Below are positions 22,225 through 34,600 of a stretch of DNA of 64,000 nucleotides, piece after piece. Positions within the stretch are counted from its first letter, which is position 1; the number at the start of each line of letters is the position of its first letter. The DNA is from Alopecurus myosuroides. Taxonomy: Eukaryota; Streptophyta; Magnoliopsida; Poales; Poaceae. The position numbers and the translations under genes were made by a program. The stretch covers positions 727,914,484-727,978,483 of the forward strand of contig CM054057.1 in assembly GCA_028641055.1 (NCBI GenBank), read 5' to 3'. A model generated the notes under the pieces. That model searched no databases. It saw only the letters and a program-made list of their open reading frames with translations, and was not told where the DNA came from.

Positions 22225-22749
22225 ATGTCGTTGTCCACCGTGGACGCCAAGCGGGCGGTTTACGAACAACTCAATGCCTACGCGGCATTGGGCGACCATC
22301 TTACTCTCATCTCCCGGAGAGAGTTCGATGAAGCCTTCTTGTTGGCCGCCAAGAGTGCGGCCCACGAGGAGCTGAACACGATGCAGGCTACGCGGCATGC
22401 ACAGGGAGCTGCCCATAGCGATGTGGCGAACACCCACCGCTTCCAGGTAGACAACGTGTTCTGCCGGGCCCGTGATGCTCAGGAGCTGGACCAGGAGGTG
22501 CAACGGCGACAGATATTGCGCATGGAGGAGAGCGGGATGCGTCTTGGGCACGCACACAAGAGGCGCATGGGCACTGACTGGGTGAGCAAGACAGGGCGGA
22601 GCGGTGCTGGCTCGGGCAAGTGGGAGGCAGTCTTCATGTCTCCCCATCGTACTTGGACGAGCCTGTGGCGAACAACGACGAGACTGCCCCCTCTAACAGG
22701 AACAGGGAGCCGAACGACGATGAGAAGGCCCGAGTGGCGTTTAGGTTAA
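22225..22749 (+). CDS. Hypothetical ORF, 174 aa, possible gene fragment
   Basis: A GC-rich frame begins at ATG 22225 (MSLSTVDAKRAVYEQLNAY), with an open upstream extension to a TTG at 22120. It is helix-rich, Glu/Arg/Ala-rich and has no family I recognise. Near 22650 a second frame (22620-22826) carries the more natural continuation, so a frameshift may be present. The composition differs sharply from the AT-rich flanks, fitting either a captured gene fragment or the interior of a Harbinger-like element starting at about 21777. There is no TATA box or poly(A) signal that I trust. Confidence 0.3.
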   Translation: MSLSTVDAKRAVYEQLNAYAALGDHLTLISRREFDEAFLLAAKSAAHEELNTMQATRHAQGAAHSDVANTHRFQVDNVFCRARDAQELDQEVQRRQILRMEESGMRLGHAHKRRMGTDWVSKTGRSGAGSGKWEAVFMSPHRTWTSLWRTTTRLPPLTGTGSRTTMRRPEWRLG

Positions 22750-23138
22750 TTTTTTATCGATCTATCGAGCCAAAGGTTCATCCTCAACAATATGTAATGT
22801 TTATGTTGAATCCAAGTTCAATATAATACCCACAAATAGTACTTACTCCGCAGTAGTACAAGCAGATTCACGTTGGGCAGTGAAAAAGCATGGGCTGCTG
22901 GACAAACATGCATGCGCCGCTGCGACGTCCGTGAGTACGTGGAGTCGAAACCAAGCAAAGAAGTGACCTCTACGCCCCGTCGGGAGAGTGGTTTCCCGCT
23001 CAGAGCTAGGTATAGGGGCATGGATTGACACGCACGTACGGATGCACGCACCAACGATGATCTAGGCTGCATCAGCATCATAGAAAGGCAAAGGTACAGT
23101 AGTGCGCCAAGGGTGGCGCGTATGGACTGGAAGAGGTG
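22750..23138. other. Unassigned sequence
   Basis: Nothing recognisable. It ends where similarity to the Athila-like element internal region begins. Confidence 0.4.
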
Positions 23139-24589
23139 TTGAGGACAAAAACATTATTAATCAAAACATAAATGGTATTACAAGTCAAAAACTAAATGAT
23201 CATAGAGGCTATAGGTGACTGGTTTGTAGTCATAAACATGGTGTAAGCATGTGCCAAGTCAACCAAATAAATTATTCGAAGGAGAATACCACAATATTAT
23301 GCTTCAATGAGGTAAAAACAACTCATGATTATTTCAATGACACGTTAAACACTCAACTATTTAAGACAAATCATGCTACAATAATAAATACTAAGCATAT
23401 AATTAAAATAACATCCAACATGACATGATAAAGTCTAGCCACAGTCTATACGATCTTCTCCTTGCACCATTATAAGCACGAAATATTACTACTGTTTTCC
23501 AACATCAATCATTTTATACAAAAAAACTCTCCAAATGATATAACAATGAAACAAGAGAGTACTATTACTACTGTACTAGAACTAACAGCTCTGAAAAAGA
23601 GATGCATGAAAAACAGGAGCTAAAAGGATTTACAGTAGCTAGAAGAAAAACTAAGAATACGAGTACTGAAGACGAGTATTCATATGAAAAAGCGGATTGT
23701 GTCTCTCTACCACAAAATAATGTTGGGTTCCAACTAAGTTTATTGCAGCAAGGAAAACAAAAGGAAACAAAACAAAAAACAAACAGACGCTCCAAGTAAA
23801 GTGCATATGATGTGACCGAATAAAAATATAGTTTCACTAGAAGTGACCCGATAAATTGTTGACGAAGAAGGGGATGCCATGGGCATCCCCAAGATTGGAC
23901 GCTTGAGTCTTCTTGGAATTTGCTGGAATAAACCACGGGGACGTCACCAAGCTTTGACTTTTCACTCTTCTTGATCACATTATCACCCTATTCTGTTGAC
24001 CCTTGAAAATTCCTTCACACTAAACTAAAAGTAATTCTCATTATCGGGTTAGTGCACAATCAAAAACTCACATTTTCTCGTTAGACACAAGCATTATTAA
24101 TACTTATTAAACATTAACTACAGCCACTGATGTTTTATGGAGCAAACAAATCCACTCAACATAGAGAGAATGCATGTAAAAAGGCAGAATTTGTCAAAAC
24201 CAGAACAGTCTGTAAAGACGAATTTTTTCGAGGCACTTACGTTGCTCAAATAAAAAAACTGAAAACTAGATTTTTTTTTCGGAAATAGCTGAGAATTAAG
24301 CAAAAAAAATCACAGGTCATTTTGATCTTTCTGTGATTTTATACAATGTTAACAGTGGACAGCAGAGATTCGTTTCCTGCACAGAAATCCAAATCTAACT
24401 TCAACTTTCATTAGAGACTTCACTTGGCACAACAAATGCGAGAAAATAAAGAGAAAAAAGAGTTGCTACAGAAGTAAACAACACCTTGACTAAAAAAAAG
24501 GGAAGAAAACATTTCAAAAATAAAAACATGGGCTATCTCCAAGAAGTGTATTTCTTTAATGCCTTTCAGCTAGGCACATAAAGCAAGAA

Positions 24590-25206
24590 TCAAGTATTTT
24601 CAAGTGAAGAAACATCTAATTTGAGACCAGAAACCTCCTGAACAATGCATTGTATTTTATCTATATAAGTTTCAGATGTCCCTTTCTCAACACATTTAGG
24701 TTTACTAGTTTCATCAAATGGGTTTTCAGGAACAATCCAATTAAAATTCTTTTCTAAAGCTTCATGCATTGCTACTAGTTTAAAAGGTATTGGTATTTTG
24801 ATTTCCTCCACGTTTTGAGGTTCAGTTTGGCTAGTTTATCAAGAGCACCAATAAAATCTACACATGAGCCTAACATCTTAAAACGATCAATGACCTTCCT
24901 AGCAACATCACCAAATTCTTTAAGCACTGTTTCCAGAATAAAATATCTATTTTCAGTGTCCTCAATATCATTTAGATTAAGAAACATTTGCTGCATTATG
25001 GGGTTAAGGTTAATAAACCTAGCCTCTAACATGTGAACTAAAGAAGCTACAGCAGTTTCGTAATTTGGAGCAAGTTCTACTATGGATCTATCCTCAAAAT
25101 CTTTATTCTTGCTAACATGATTAAAGAATTCTTCAATGTTATCTTTTCCAATTATAGAACCACTACCTATCGATAAGTCTTTCAGGTTGAACTTAGGGAG
25201 CAACAT
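24590..25206 (-). pseudogene. Non-canonical gag-position ORF, one frameshift
   Basis: Homologue of 42289-42921. It starts MLLPKFNLKDLSIGSG at 25206 and ends at the same LENT-stop at 24590. Shared blocks include SIVELAPNYETA, SLVHMLEARFINL, FILETVLKEFGDV, MLGSCV, IPIPFKLVA and DKIQCI. A frameshift near 24790-24811 joins the two halves. No zinc knuckle, protease or pol motif is seen. Two copies with different mutations preserve the same ends and core, so it was a real protein in the ancestor. Function unknown; I do not recognise it as standard Athila gag. Confidence 0.6.
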
Positions 25207-25374
25207 GATGAAAAATAACAACAGGGTAACAAAAATAACAACTAGAATAAGAACTATATTTTTTGTGTTTTTGATAAAGAGAAGCAAACAAGATAGAATA
25301 AAATAAACTAAGCAAAACAAAAACAAAGTAAAGAGATTGGAGGTGAGAGACTCTCCTTGCAGAAATCCTCTTCC

Positions 25375-25392
25375 TCCCCGGCAACGGCGCCA
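25375..25392 (-). promoter_or_regulatory. Primer-binding site (tRNA-Asp type)
   Basis: Minus strand TGGCGCCGTTGCCGGGGA, 10 bases inside the LTR, matches the tRNA-Asp-type primer site typical of Athila-lineage gypsy elements. Confidence 0.8.
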
Positions 25393-25402
25393 GAAAAGAG
25401 CT

Positions 25403-27009
25403 TGATGGCGTGTAACACACGTTCGTTGGGAGACCCTAAGAGGAAGGTATGAAGAGCACAGTACCAAGTTTCACTCAGAAAGAAACACATGTTGAATCAA
25501 CCAGTAGGAGAAAGAAATCACTTATGAAGGTTGTTGGCAGCTGATGTTGGCGGGACGCACTACCGGTTCAGCAGCAACATGGAATTTACACAACTGAATC
25601 AAGTTACTTTGCCCCAACAAAGCAGTGAGGTTGTCAGTCTCACCGGTTTTGCTGAAAACAAAGGATTAGACGTATAGTGTGAAAAACATTACTTGTCTGT
25701 AGTAAATGAAAAGAGAACAATGATGGCAGTGAATGAAAGGAAAACAATACAATAGGTTGTATTATCAGTGTAAAAGAAATGGACCAGGGTCCACAGTTCA
25801 GTAGTGGTGTCTCTCCAAAATAGATAGATAACATGCTGGGTAAACAAATTACAGCTGGGTAATTGACATATATAAAGGCTGCACCATAGTGCATATGCAT
25901 GACATGATGATTACTATGTGATTCATGTGGGCTTTACAACATAGTAATTCATAGACCGTTATCTAACTACATCTATGACTAATAATCCACCCTCGGAGCA
26001 TCATCCAATCAAACCTCGGTTATTAAGTTGCAAGCCACAGATTATTGCATTAAGGGAAGTGTGTAATATAAACATCGTTGTTTTGTCCCTAATGGAAACA
26101 ACACATCCCCCACCCGTTACGTTTCTGTCACTCGAGCGTGAGTGAAAGGGAGGCATGAACCCACTATCGAGCATAAAATACTCTCTCCTTGAGTTAAAAG
26201 TATCAACTTGGCCAGAGCATCTACTAGTAACAGAGAGGATGCAAGATCATAAATAACATAAACATGAAAGAACATGATAGATTTATAATAACTGGACATA
26301 GCATTCAATATTCATCGGATCCCAGCAAACACAACATGTAGGATTACGATAAGACGATCTTGATCATGGTAGGAAGCTCACAAGATCTAAACATGAGGCA
26401 TAAAGAGGACAAGACAACCATCTCGCTACTGCTATGGACTCATAGTCCAAGGATGAACTACTCACACATCACTCCAGAGGCAGTCATGGTGGTGTAGAGC
26501 CCTCCGTGATGATTCCCCCTCCCGGCAGGGTGCCGAGGAGAGCTTCAGAACCCTCCCGAACTAGGGATGATGAAGGTGGCTACGGAACTTTCGGTGGAAA
26601 AATCCTCGGATATTTAGGGTTAACCCGAGGAGGAGCTTATATAGGCGAGAGGGCAACGTCGGTGGGTGGCCAGGGGGCCCACACCACCTGGTGGCACGGC
26701 CAAGGGGGGTCGCTCCACCCTATAGTGTGTTGGCTCCAGGCCCCCCTCTGGGTCCCCTCCGGACTCTGTGTACATGACAGATTTCTAAGACCGTGGGATT
26801 TTGTTTCGTCCAATTCCGAGAATATTTCTAGAACAACTTTTTTTGAAACCAAAAACAGAAGAAAACATGAACTGGCTCTGTGGCATCTTTTCAATAGGTT
26901 AATCCTAGGAAATCGATAAAAATGACATAAAGTGTATAGAAAACATGTAGCATATGACATGAAAACAACATGGAACATCAGAAATTATAGATACGTTTAA
27001 GATGTATCA
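25403..27009 (-). repeat. Athila-like 5' LTR (1,607 bp)
   Basis: Minus strand begins TGATACATCTTAAACG at 27009 and ends CCATCA at 25403. A TATA box (TATATAAG, minus strand, about 26636-26643) lies in the expected promoter position. Homologous to the LTRs at 40039-42113, 45662-47218 and 59798-61514. Confidence 0.75.
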
Positions 27010-28670
27010 TGGACCCAAGAGAAACAATCTCTCCGGTGACCAAGCACCCAATAGTAACAAGCTCACAAACTTCTCTTTCACGAATACCGTGGGGAACTCA
27101 AACCGATGCACCTAATGCAATGGCAAGAACACACAAAGTGGTCAAGTCCTTCTATCCCCAATCCCACCAAAGCAACTAATACTATAGAGGGAGGAAGGAG
27201 GAAGAACAAGGAAAACAACTAATGAATTCCAAGATCTAGATCCAATGGATTCCCCTCACTAAGAGGAGAAATTGATTGGTGGAATAGTAGATCTAGATCT
27301 TCTCTCTCTTTTCCCTAAAAAGGGGAAAGAATCATTGGAGGGATTAAGAGAACCCAAACTCTTGAAGGTCAACAATGGTGGAGAGAGGAAATGGGAAGGG
27401 CACCATCCTCTTGAGGAAGAGGAAGTCTATTTATAGCTTCCCAAGAAATATGGCCGTTAGGGCTGTCCGGGCTAGAATTTTCGCACTTAACCCGGAAATT
27501 TCCGCCCCCCCCTCCCCGGATTGGAAATTTCCGGATGACCCAAGACCCCCCTAGAGCATGAGTGCCCGCTCTCTGGTCTGGGTCGGATATTTTCCTCGGA
27601 ATATTCCGGCCTGGCTGGAAATTTCCGGCCATGGATCGGAATTTCCGCCCCCTGAAAACTGCAGAAACACCGGTACAAAATTTGTCATAACTTCTGCATA
27701 CGGATTCCATTTTTGATGTTCTTGAGCTCATTGAAATTGCAACAAAAAGAACTATAATAATATGCAGAGAAACATCATAGTCCAACAAGGGAGGATGAAA
27801 CCAAATGGGAAAAGTTTAGACCTCTCTATAAGATAGAACCGGCAAAACCTCCAATAACAAAAACGATATAAGTGTTCCATACAAAATCTGTTTTTGATGA
27901 ACTTGAGCTTGACATGAAAAATTCACAAGCTATAAAACCACACATGGAGATACCCAAATAAGATGAAAGAAAGATGATTCCAAGGCTGCAAAGGTTTGAG
28001 CTCTCTACGAACGATACGATCAAGCAACTCATTCGAGAGCCCCTCTTGGTAGAACGGTTATCTACCCTATAACCCGAGTTCCCTACTGACATCATGAGAC
28101 CGGTAAAATAGAAAACCTATCAAGGTCATACCTTTGCCTTGCGCATTCCAATTGAGCTAGATGATGACGATCTTAATCACCTCAAGTTGGACCACCATTC
28201 TTGATTGCTCTTTGCTTCGTGAAGACTTGCAAATTGCTCACCCATAAGATACTATGGAAGAGCTTATCACATGTCTATATTCACTTGACAATAATATCCA
28301 TATGGGTGGCAAGCATCAAGCATATGAACTCTTCTTGATGCTCATCTTGAACTTGCACTTCAACTTGATCAACCAAGTATCTTCTCTTTATTCATGATGA
28401 TGATGTCTTGAAGGTACACATGAATGTTCACACAATCTCCTTTTTCAAGACATACTTGCAATATGATCAATAATAGCATGGCGATTCTTCCTGTTGACAA
28501 TATCAAATATATTCATTATAACCAATGATCTTGTTAGCATCCAACCTTCAATCGAACACAAGGAGTTCAAATGGTGCTAATGGACAAACCTATAAGAATA
28601 TCTCAATGCAAACATTAGTCCATAAGGATTGTCATTAATTACCAAAACCACGCATGGGGGGTACCATGCA
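27010..28670 (-). mobile_element. LTR-like segment of another retrotransposon, minus strand
   Basis: Next to a minus-strand polypurine tract (28671-28685, reading GGGGGAGATTTAAAG) starts TGCATGGTACCCCCC, a plausible 3' LTR start. Further along the minus strand are a TATA box (CTATAAATAGA near 27432-27442) and a segment rich in GGAAATTTCC repeats upstream of it. The LTR is interrupted at 27010 by the Athila-like element. No second LTR is in the window, so the family is undetermined. Confidence 0.45.
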
Positions 28671-29973
28671 CTTTAAATCTCCCCCATTTTGATAATTAAT
28701 GACAATCCCTTTTACGAGGGTTTATATAATGAATTAAGCAAACATGCAAAGCAATACACATGGATGCATGAGAATGGAAGGAAAAATGCTTAAGAACAAA
28801 ACCAAAGCATTAAACCAAATTCCCTTAAGCCCTCTAAACTTATCCCCAGTTGGCATCCATTGACGAAATGGGCGAAAAAATGTTGAAGGCAAATATAGTA
28901 AGAGCTCCCCTACAATATTTGAATTTCTCATAATATGAGTGAAAACAAATGCATATTCAGTGACGAATAGATGGAGGGAGATAAAACTATATTGAGGATC
29001 CAGAGATTGCAAATAAGATCATATTCCTTTAACAATTCTTCCAAGAGGAGGAGCACAAACAAAGGATCCAAAAAACCAATGGAACCAAAGATTTTATGAT
29101 TTTAGCAATATAGTGTTTTAAAGAAAATCATGAAGCTCCCCAATGTTCATGCACTATTTAGATCTTTTGCATTTGTATACAAAGTGCACAAATATGGAAT
29201 CATCACTCCCCCAATATCCTCTATAAACAAAACAAGTGCAAGAGAGCATTAAAACAAAACTAGGAATAGCACTTGAAGAAAATAAATGAATGATTGAGCA
29301 AAAAGATACCAAATGAACGGAACACCATGAGACAAGGCTCAACCAAACATAAGGAAACCAAGATTCCCACCAAGGTAAGCATGAGAGACAGAACAAAAAC
29401 TCAAAAACAAATGAGTGCACAAGATGAAATAATATAATAAAAGCAGTCATAAGGAAAATACTTTCCGGAGTCACCAAAAATGAAAAGAGTATAAGAAGGA
29501 TGGACTCCGAAGGAATAGGATACCAAAAAGAGATGTAAGCATGTGTATAAGTTTCTAAGTGGACAAAAATCATGATAATATGTATCCACAAAGAAGCATG
29601 TACACACAAAATAGTTAAGAAAGTGAAGAACATGATATCCATGAGAAAGTCCTAAATACACTAATAAGATTTGTTTTATTGAAATCATAGCACATAACTC
29701 AATTTTATCTTAAATGGCGACAAATGAATTTTCAACACAAACATAGGAAAGACATCACAAATATCAATAAGGTAAAATAGATAGTTGCAATGTTTTGATA
29801 GAAGCAAGTATCACAAAGGGAGAATAATTTCAATTTTCATGCCAAGATGCAACCTACACAAGGTTGAATACAAGAATAGTATGCATGAGGAGATACTTGT
29901 TACCGACATCGCATTGGAGATGTTGTTGTAGACAAGAGTTAATCCATCATCCTAGCTTGACTCCGATAAGCTC
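28671..29973 (-). mobile_element. Decayed internal region of the same LTR element, part 1
   Basis: AT-rich, without domain-bearing frames. It continues after the copia-type insertion at 38419, as shown by the AGCTC target duplication at 29969-29973 and 38419-38423. The minus frames 29154-29642 and 29401-29688 are low-complexity and not convincing. Confidence 0.4.
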
Positions 29974-31677
29974 TGAAGGGAATATGCCCGAGAGGCAATA
30001 ATAAAATGATTATTATCTTATTCCTTGTTTATGATGAATGTTTATTTCTCATGCTAGAATTGTATTAACCGGAAACGTTGATACATGTGTGCTTAATAAA
30101 CAAACAATGGTTCCTAGTAAAGCCTCTCTTTTAACTAGCTCGTTGATTAATAGATGATCAAGGTTTCCTGATCATGAACATTGGATGTTATTAATAACGG
30201 GATCATGTCATTAGAAGAATGATGTGATGAACATATACCCAAAGAGAATATAGCAATAAGGGTTGCCGCAAAACCGGCAAACTCAGAGCGGTGCGATCAA
30301 GTCTTTTAGTTTACATTGTTATATCAAACATACGAAGTAACTTATTCCTTAGACCATGAGATCATGTCAATCGCTGATACCGGAAGGGTGCTTTGATGGC
30401 ATCAAACGTCACACCGTAACAGGGTGACTATAAAGGTGTCGTTAAGTATTCGGAAAGTATTAGTTGAGGATCATGGATCAAGAGTGGGATTTGTCCATCC
30501 AAATGACGGAGAGATATACTCTGGGCCCTCTCGGTGATATCACATCGAAACCGCTTGCAAGCATGTGATATGATCACAAGGATGTTATATCACGGGAACG
30601 AGAAAAGAGTACTTGTCGGTAACGAGATTGAACAAGGTATGGTTGATACCAATGATCGAATCTCGGACAAGTAAAATATTGCGAGACAAAGGGAATAGTT
30701 CACGGCGTTGTTGGTTCACACGATCACGAGAGTCATCGTTGAATATATAGGAGTCATCACGGATCTCCAGATCCCGCTGTTGATTATTGATCGGAGAGGA
30801 GTCTCGATCATGTCTATCTTATTCGCGAACCGTAGGGTGACACACTTAAGGTTCGATGACGCATTTGAGAGGATACGGAATATCGGAGAAAAGTTTGGAC
30901 AGCACCGAAATTGTTTCGGGGAATATTGAAATAGTCACCGAAATTGTTTCGAGTAATTTTGAAATAGTTCAAGGGGATTCTTATCAAATGGCTGTTAATA
31001 GATTTAACAACTAACTCAAGGGTTATATGTTAATGTTTGTTAATGGAATTAACAAATATTAAAATAAAGAAATAAAAATGTTTTATTTATTTATTAAAGA
31101 AAACCCTTGGGATTTTGAGTGGGAATTCATGGAAGAATGAGTGGGTTGAGTGGAGACTCCACTCACATGATGAGGGAGAGGTGGAGGCAGCCAAAATTCG
31201 TGGCTGCCATCCCCTCCTATAAAAGGAGGGGTGAGAGCTCCCTCTCCCCCTACACACACTTGTGTCATCTCTTCCTCCCTCCTGCCGCTGCTCCAGCACT
31301 TGTTCGTGCGCTTGGCGAAGCCCTGAGCAATGTTTTTTCTCCACCACACCACGCCGTCGTGCTGCTGGAGTTCCGAGGGATCCTCTACTTCCGCGCCCCG
31401 CTGGAACGAGGGAACGGAGGTCGTCATCAACCGTACGTGTGACCGATCACGGATGCACCGCCGGATTGCGGTGTCATCTTCTCGCTATCGGGATCGGTGT
31501 GAGTACGACTACGCCAACAACGAGATTTGATCTCGTACCACTTTGAGTCTTCGAGGGTATGTGTTCTTCTTAACCTTCTTGTTGCCCGTTGCACTTCGTC
31601 TCCTAGATTAGATCTTGGCCTTTCGGGTGTCTCTCGCGTAGGAAAAATTTTTGTTTTCTATGCTACGTTCCCCTTCA
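29974..31677 (+). repeat. Copia-type 5' LTR (1,704 bp)
   Basis: Starts TGAAGGG and ends CCCCTTCA. Contains a TATA box TATAAAAG at 31218-31225. It carries about 37 bases around 30256-30292 (with TTGCCG...CGGCAA inverted arms) that are missing from the 3' LTR. The short frames inside occur in both LTRs and are not genes. Confidence 0.9.
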
Positions 31678-31678
31678 G

Positions 31679-31690
31679 TGGTATCAGAGC
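31679..31690 (+). promoter_or_regulatory. Primer-binding site (initiator tRNA-Met)
   Basis: TGGTATCAGAGC one base after the 5' LTR. Confidence 0.9.
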
Positions 31691-34600
31691 CGGATCTATG
31701 CGTAGATGTTTTGTACGGGTAGAACACATAGGTGTATGTGGGCGTTGATGATCATGTTATTACCTCCTTGATTATTTTATGATCTTAGTGGCATAGTGGG
31801 ATGAAGCGGCCCGGACTAACCTTACATGTCCACGTACATGAGACTTGTTCCACAACTGACATGCAACTTGTATTGCATAAGTGGCTTGCGGGTGTCTGTT
31901 TCTCCTACTATAGTTAAGATCTAATGTATGAAGGGTTGTTAAAAATGTGTTTATCAACGTTGTGGTTGATGTTCGTAGGTATGAACGGTTCTATCCTCGA
32001 AAGCCCTAAGCCATGTAAAATATGCAAAAATAAATTAGAAGCGTCTAACTAGTTTTTGCTGGGCATGTGATGTGATATGGTCAATATTACAAATTTGATT
32101 ATGAGATGATCTATTTTGTAAATTATTGATATACCGTAAGGTATCCATATGGTTGTCTTCTTATTGATGGACAAACAAGTTTGGGGTACCGTGGTACTTG
32201 GTACCACGCCGGTGGAATGATTGAGATCATACCATAATGCACATGATGGAGATCAGGTGCAAGAAGGACCATATCATATCACGTTATCCTTTCATGTGAT
32301 GTCTGTGATGTTGATCCTTTTTATGCATCTTGTTTTGCTTAGATAACGTTGGTAGCATTATAAGATGATCCCTCTCACTTAATATCAAGATAATAATGGG
32401 TTCTTCCTTAAGTATGCACCGTTAAGAAAGTTCGTCGTTTCGAGACACCACGTGATGATCGGGTGTGATAGACTCAACGTTCGCATACAACGGGTGTTTT
32501 CAAGCCTAGCATGTACAGACATGGCCTTGAAACACACGCAATACTACGGTTCTACTTGGCGAGCCTAGCATGTACAGACATGGCCTCGGAACACGTAACC
32601 GAAAGGTAAAGCATGAGTCATATGGATGATATGATGAACATGTCGATGTTCGCCTTTGAAGCTACATCATCTCACGTGATGATCGGTTTTGTTGTGTGAA
32701 TTTGGTTCGTGTAATCACTAAAGACGACTAAGAGGGATGTTGTTTTTGAGTGGGAGTTCATGGCTTAATTTGAATTAACTTGAACTTATTTATCATGAAC
32801 AACAAATCAAAGTGAATTTGCACAACTTGTAGTAGTCATTGGCATCCTCATAACTACCTTACACTTAGATTGTTAATTGAGATATAACTGTTATGATCTG
32901 GTAAATACCATTTAAGATTGGTACCGTATTAGTGAAATTTAAAATTGAGTCCTATTGTAGATTTTTGGTATTTCCTACCTAGCTCCATGTGGTTAATGAT
33001 TGATTAATCTAGAGAGCAAATAATTCCTACTTAGAATCCAGAGTCATGGTTGCTTCCGTATTACTTTATCTTCAAAAGAATGTTTTGTTGATCAAGGTGA
33101 TTTAGGAACTGAAAAGAGTTGTTTTCATAAACAATCAAGTGAAAGATATATTGATATCTAGAAACTTATTTGTAGCAACATGACTGAGTATAATTGAGCG
33201 TGACAATGTTTGCTTATATTATCTGAATATATGCAAATTTAGCGTGACAATGTTTGCTTATATTATCTGAATATATGCAATGATTGAAGACGCTAGGCGT
33301 TTGAATATTCCAAGAAGTTGGGCGCTTAAAATTATCCTCTAAATCCCTTCCTTCGAGCTATAGTAACTTAATCATAAAATTGTTATGATGGGATGGATTA
33401 GAAGTATGGGTAAAGTATTTTACCTTACTTGGAAATTGTTAAGAGTGGAATCTAGAAGAATGCTATTAATATGGTGATATTAGTAGAACAATCAAACTCA
33501 AAGTATGACTCAATGGGTGATAGTATATGACTAACACGCCAAAGACAATGAGCTAGTAAGACTAGCATTGTTTGATGTTGAATGATTCTTCTATAAAGGA
33601 AAGGGAATATTGAAAATAGAATTACAAAAAGATATATGGCAGAAAAAGAAGATAACTGAAAGTCCAGCTCAGGAGTATATGCTTGATAGACAAGTTATAG
33701 ATGTATTACTAGTTAACAAAGTATTTTTGGGTATTTTGGTACCACATTGGTTGGTATGAGTTGTCATACAAAGCAACACAATGAAAGAAATACAAGGGCC
33801 TAAAAGGAACTAGTAATAGATGTGGAATCGATTATGACAAGAACATAAATAAAGTGTTATTGTGTTCATTATCGTATCGAACCAACCAGTCAAGATTTAT
33901 TTGAAGAACTTAATAATTTGTTATTTTGTTCTAGTCTTTTGTGAGAACAAATGAGATTGTTCAAACTATGATCATATTCCATAATTGATGGATATGTTAA
34001 TATAAATCATGTTGGTAAAGTAAACATCTATAAGACTAAATGCTAAACGTTGCAAGACGTTGAAGAGTTTCACTTAAATTGTGAAACCACCATTTTAGTT
34101 CATATCGGAAAGGAAAACATGAAGGAACTCCATATTGATGGACTTCCGGAGTCATTTTATTGACGCTTGCGAGACCTCTTCCAAAAGATGACTAGAATTC
34201 CGTTCTTAGGCCAAAGTAGAATGGACGACTAATTTAGTGGAGATTATACATATTGATGTATATAGTCCATTATGTGTAGTCATGTATGGTGGATTAATTT
34301 TTCCTTCATAAAATTCTGTCGATGATTTAAGTAGATATGTGAGTATATCTATTTAAAGGGAACAGAGTTTGACATTTTGAATTGGTTCAAAAGGTTGTTA
34401 ATATGAAGTTAAAATCAATGTAACAAGATAATCAAGTATTTATGATTGGATCATAAAGGATAAAGTTTGAGTTACAAGTTTAGCAAAACATCTGAGAAGT
34501 TGCAGAATTGTTCTACAACTTATACTTCTCAAATACCCCACATTAGATTGGAGTATTCAAAAGACAAAATCAAACCCTGTTTGACATGGTAAGATTAATA

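Larger units (their letters stand above)
23139..27009 (-). mobile_element. Gypsy/Athila-like LTR retrotransposon, 3'-truncated
   Basis: On the minus strand this runs from a 5' LTR (25403-27009) through a primer-binding site (25375-25392) and a gag-position ORF remnant into non-coding internal DNA that breaks off near 23139. It is related along its length to the element at 40039-47218: the LTR starts alike (TGATACATCTTAAACG), the ORF is homologous, and a GGCATCCCC-containing segment at 23870-23890 matches 43650-43680. The 3' end and 3' LTR are missing, so no target duplication can be checked. Confidence 0.8.

Noticed and set aside
29154..29688. Hydrophobic minus-strand frames that look membrane-like
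   Set aside because: AT-rich non-coding DNA read as Phe/Leu/Ile/Ser codons; no conserved motif, no start context.
30708..30929. 73-codon frame repeated identically at 37451-37672
   Set aside because: Both copies are inside the two LTRs of one element; identity reflects LTR duplication, not a conserved gene.
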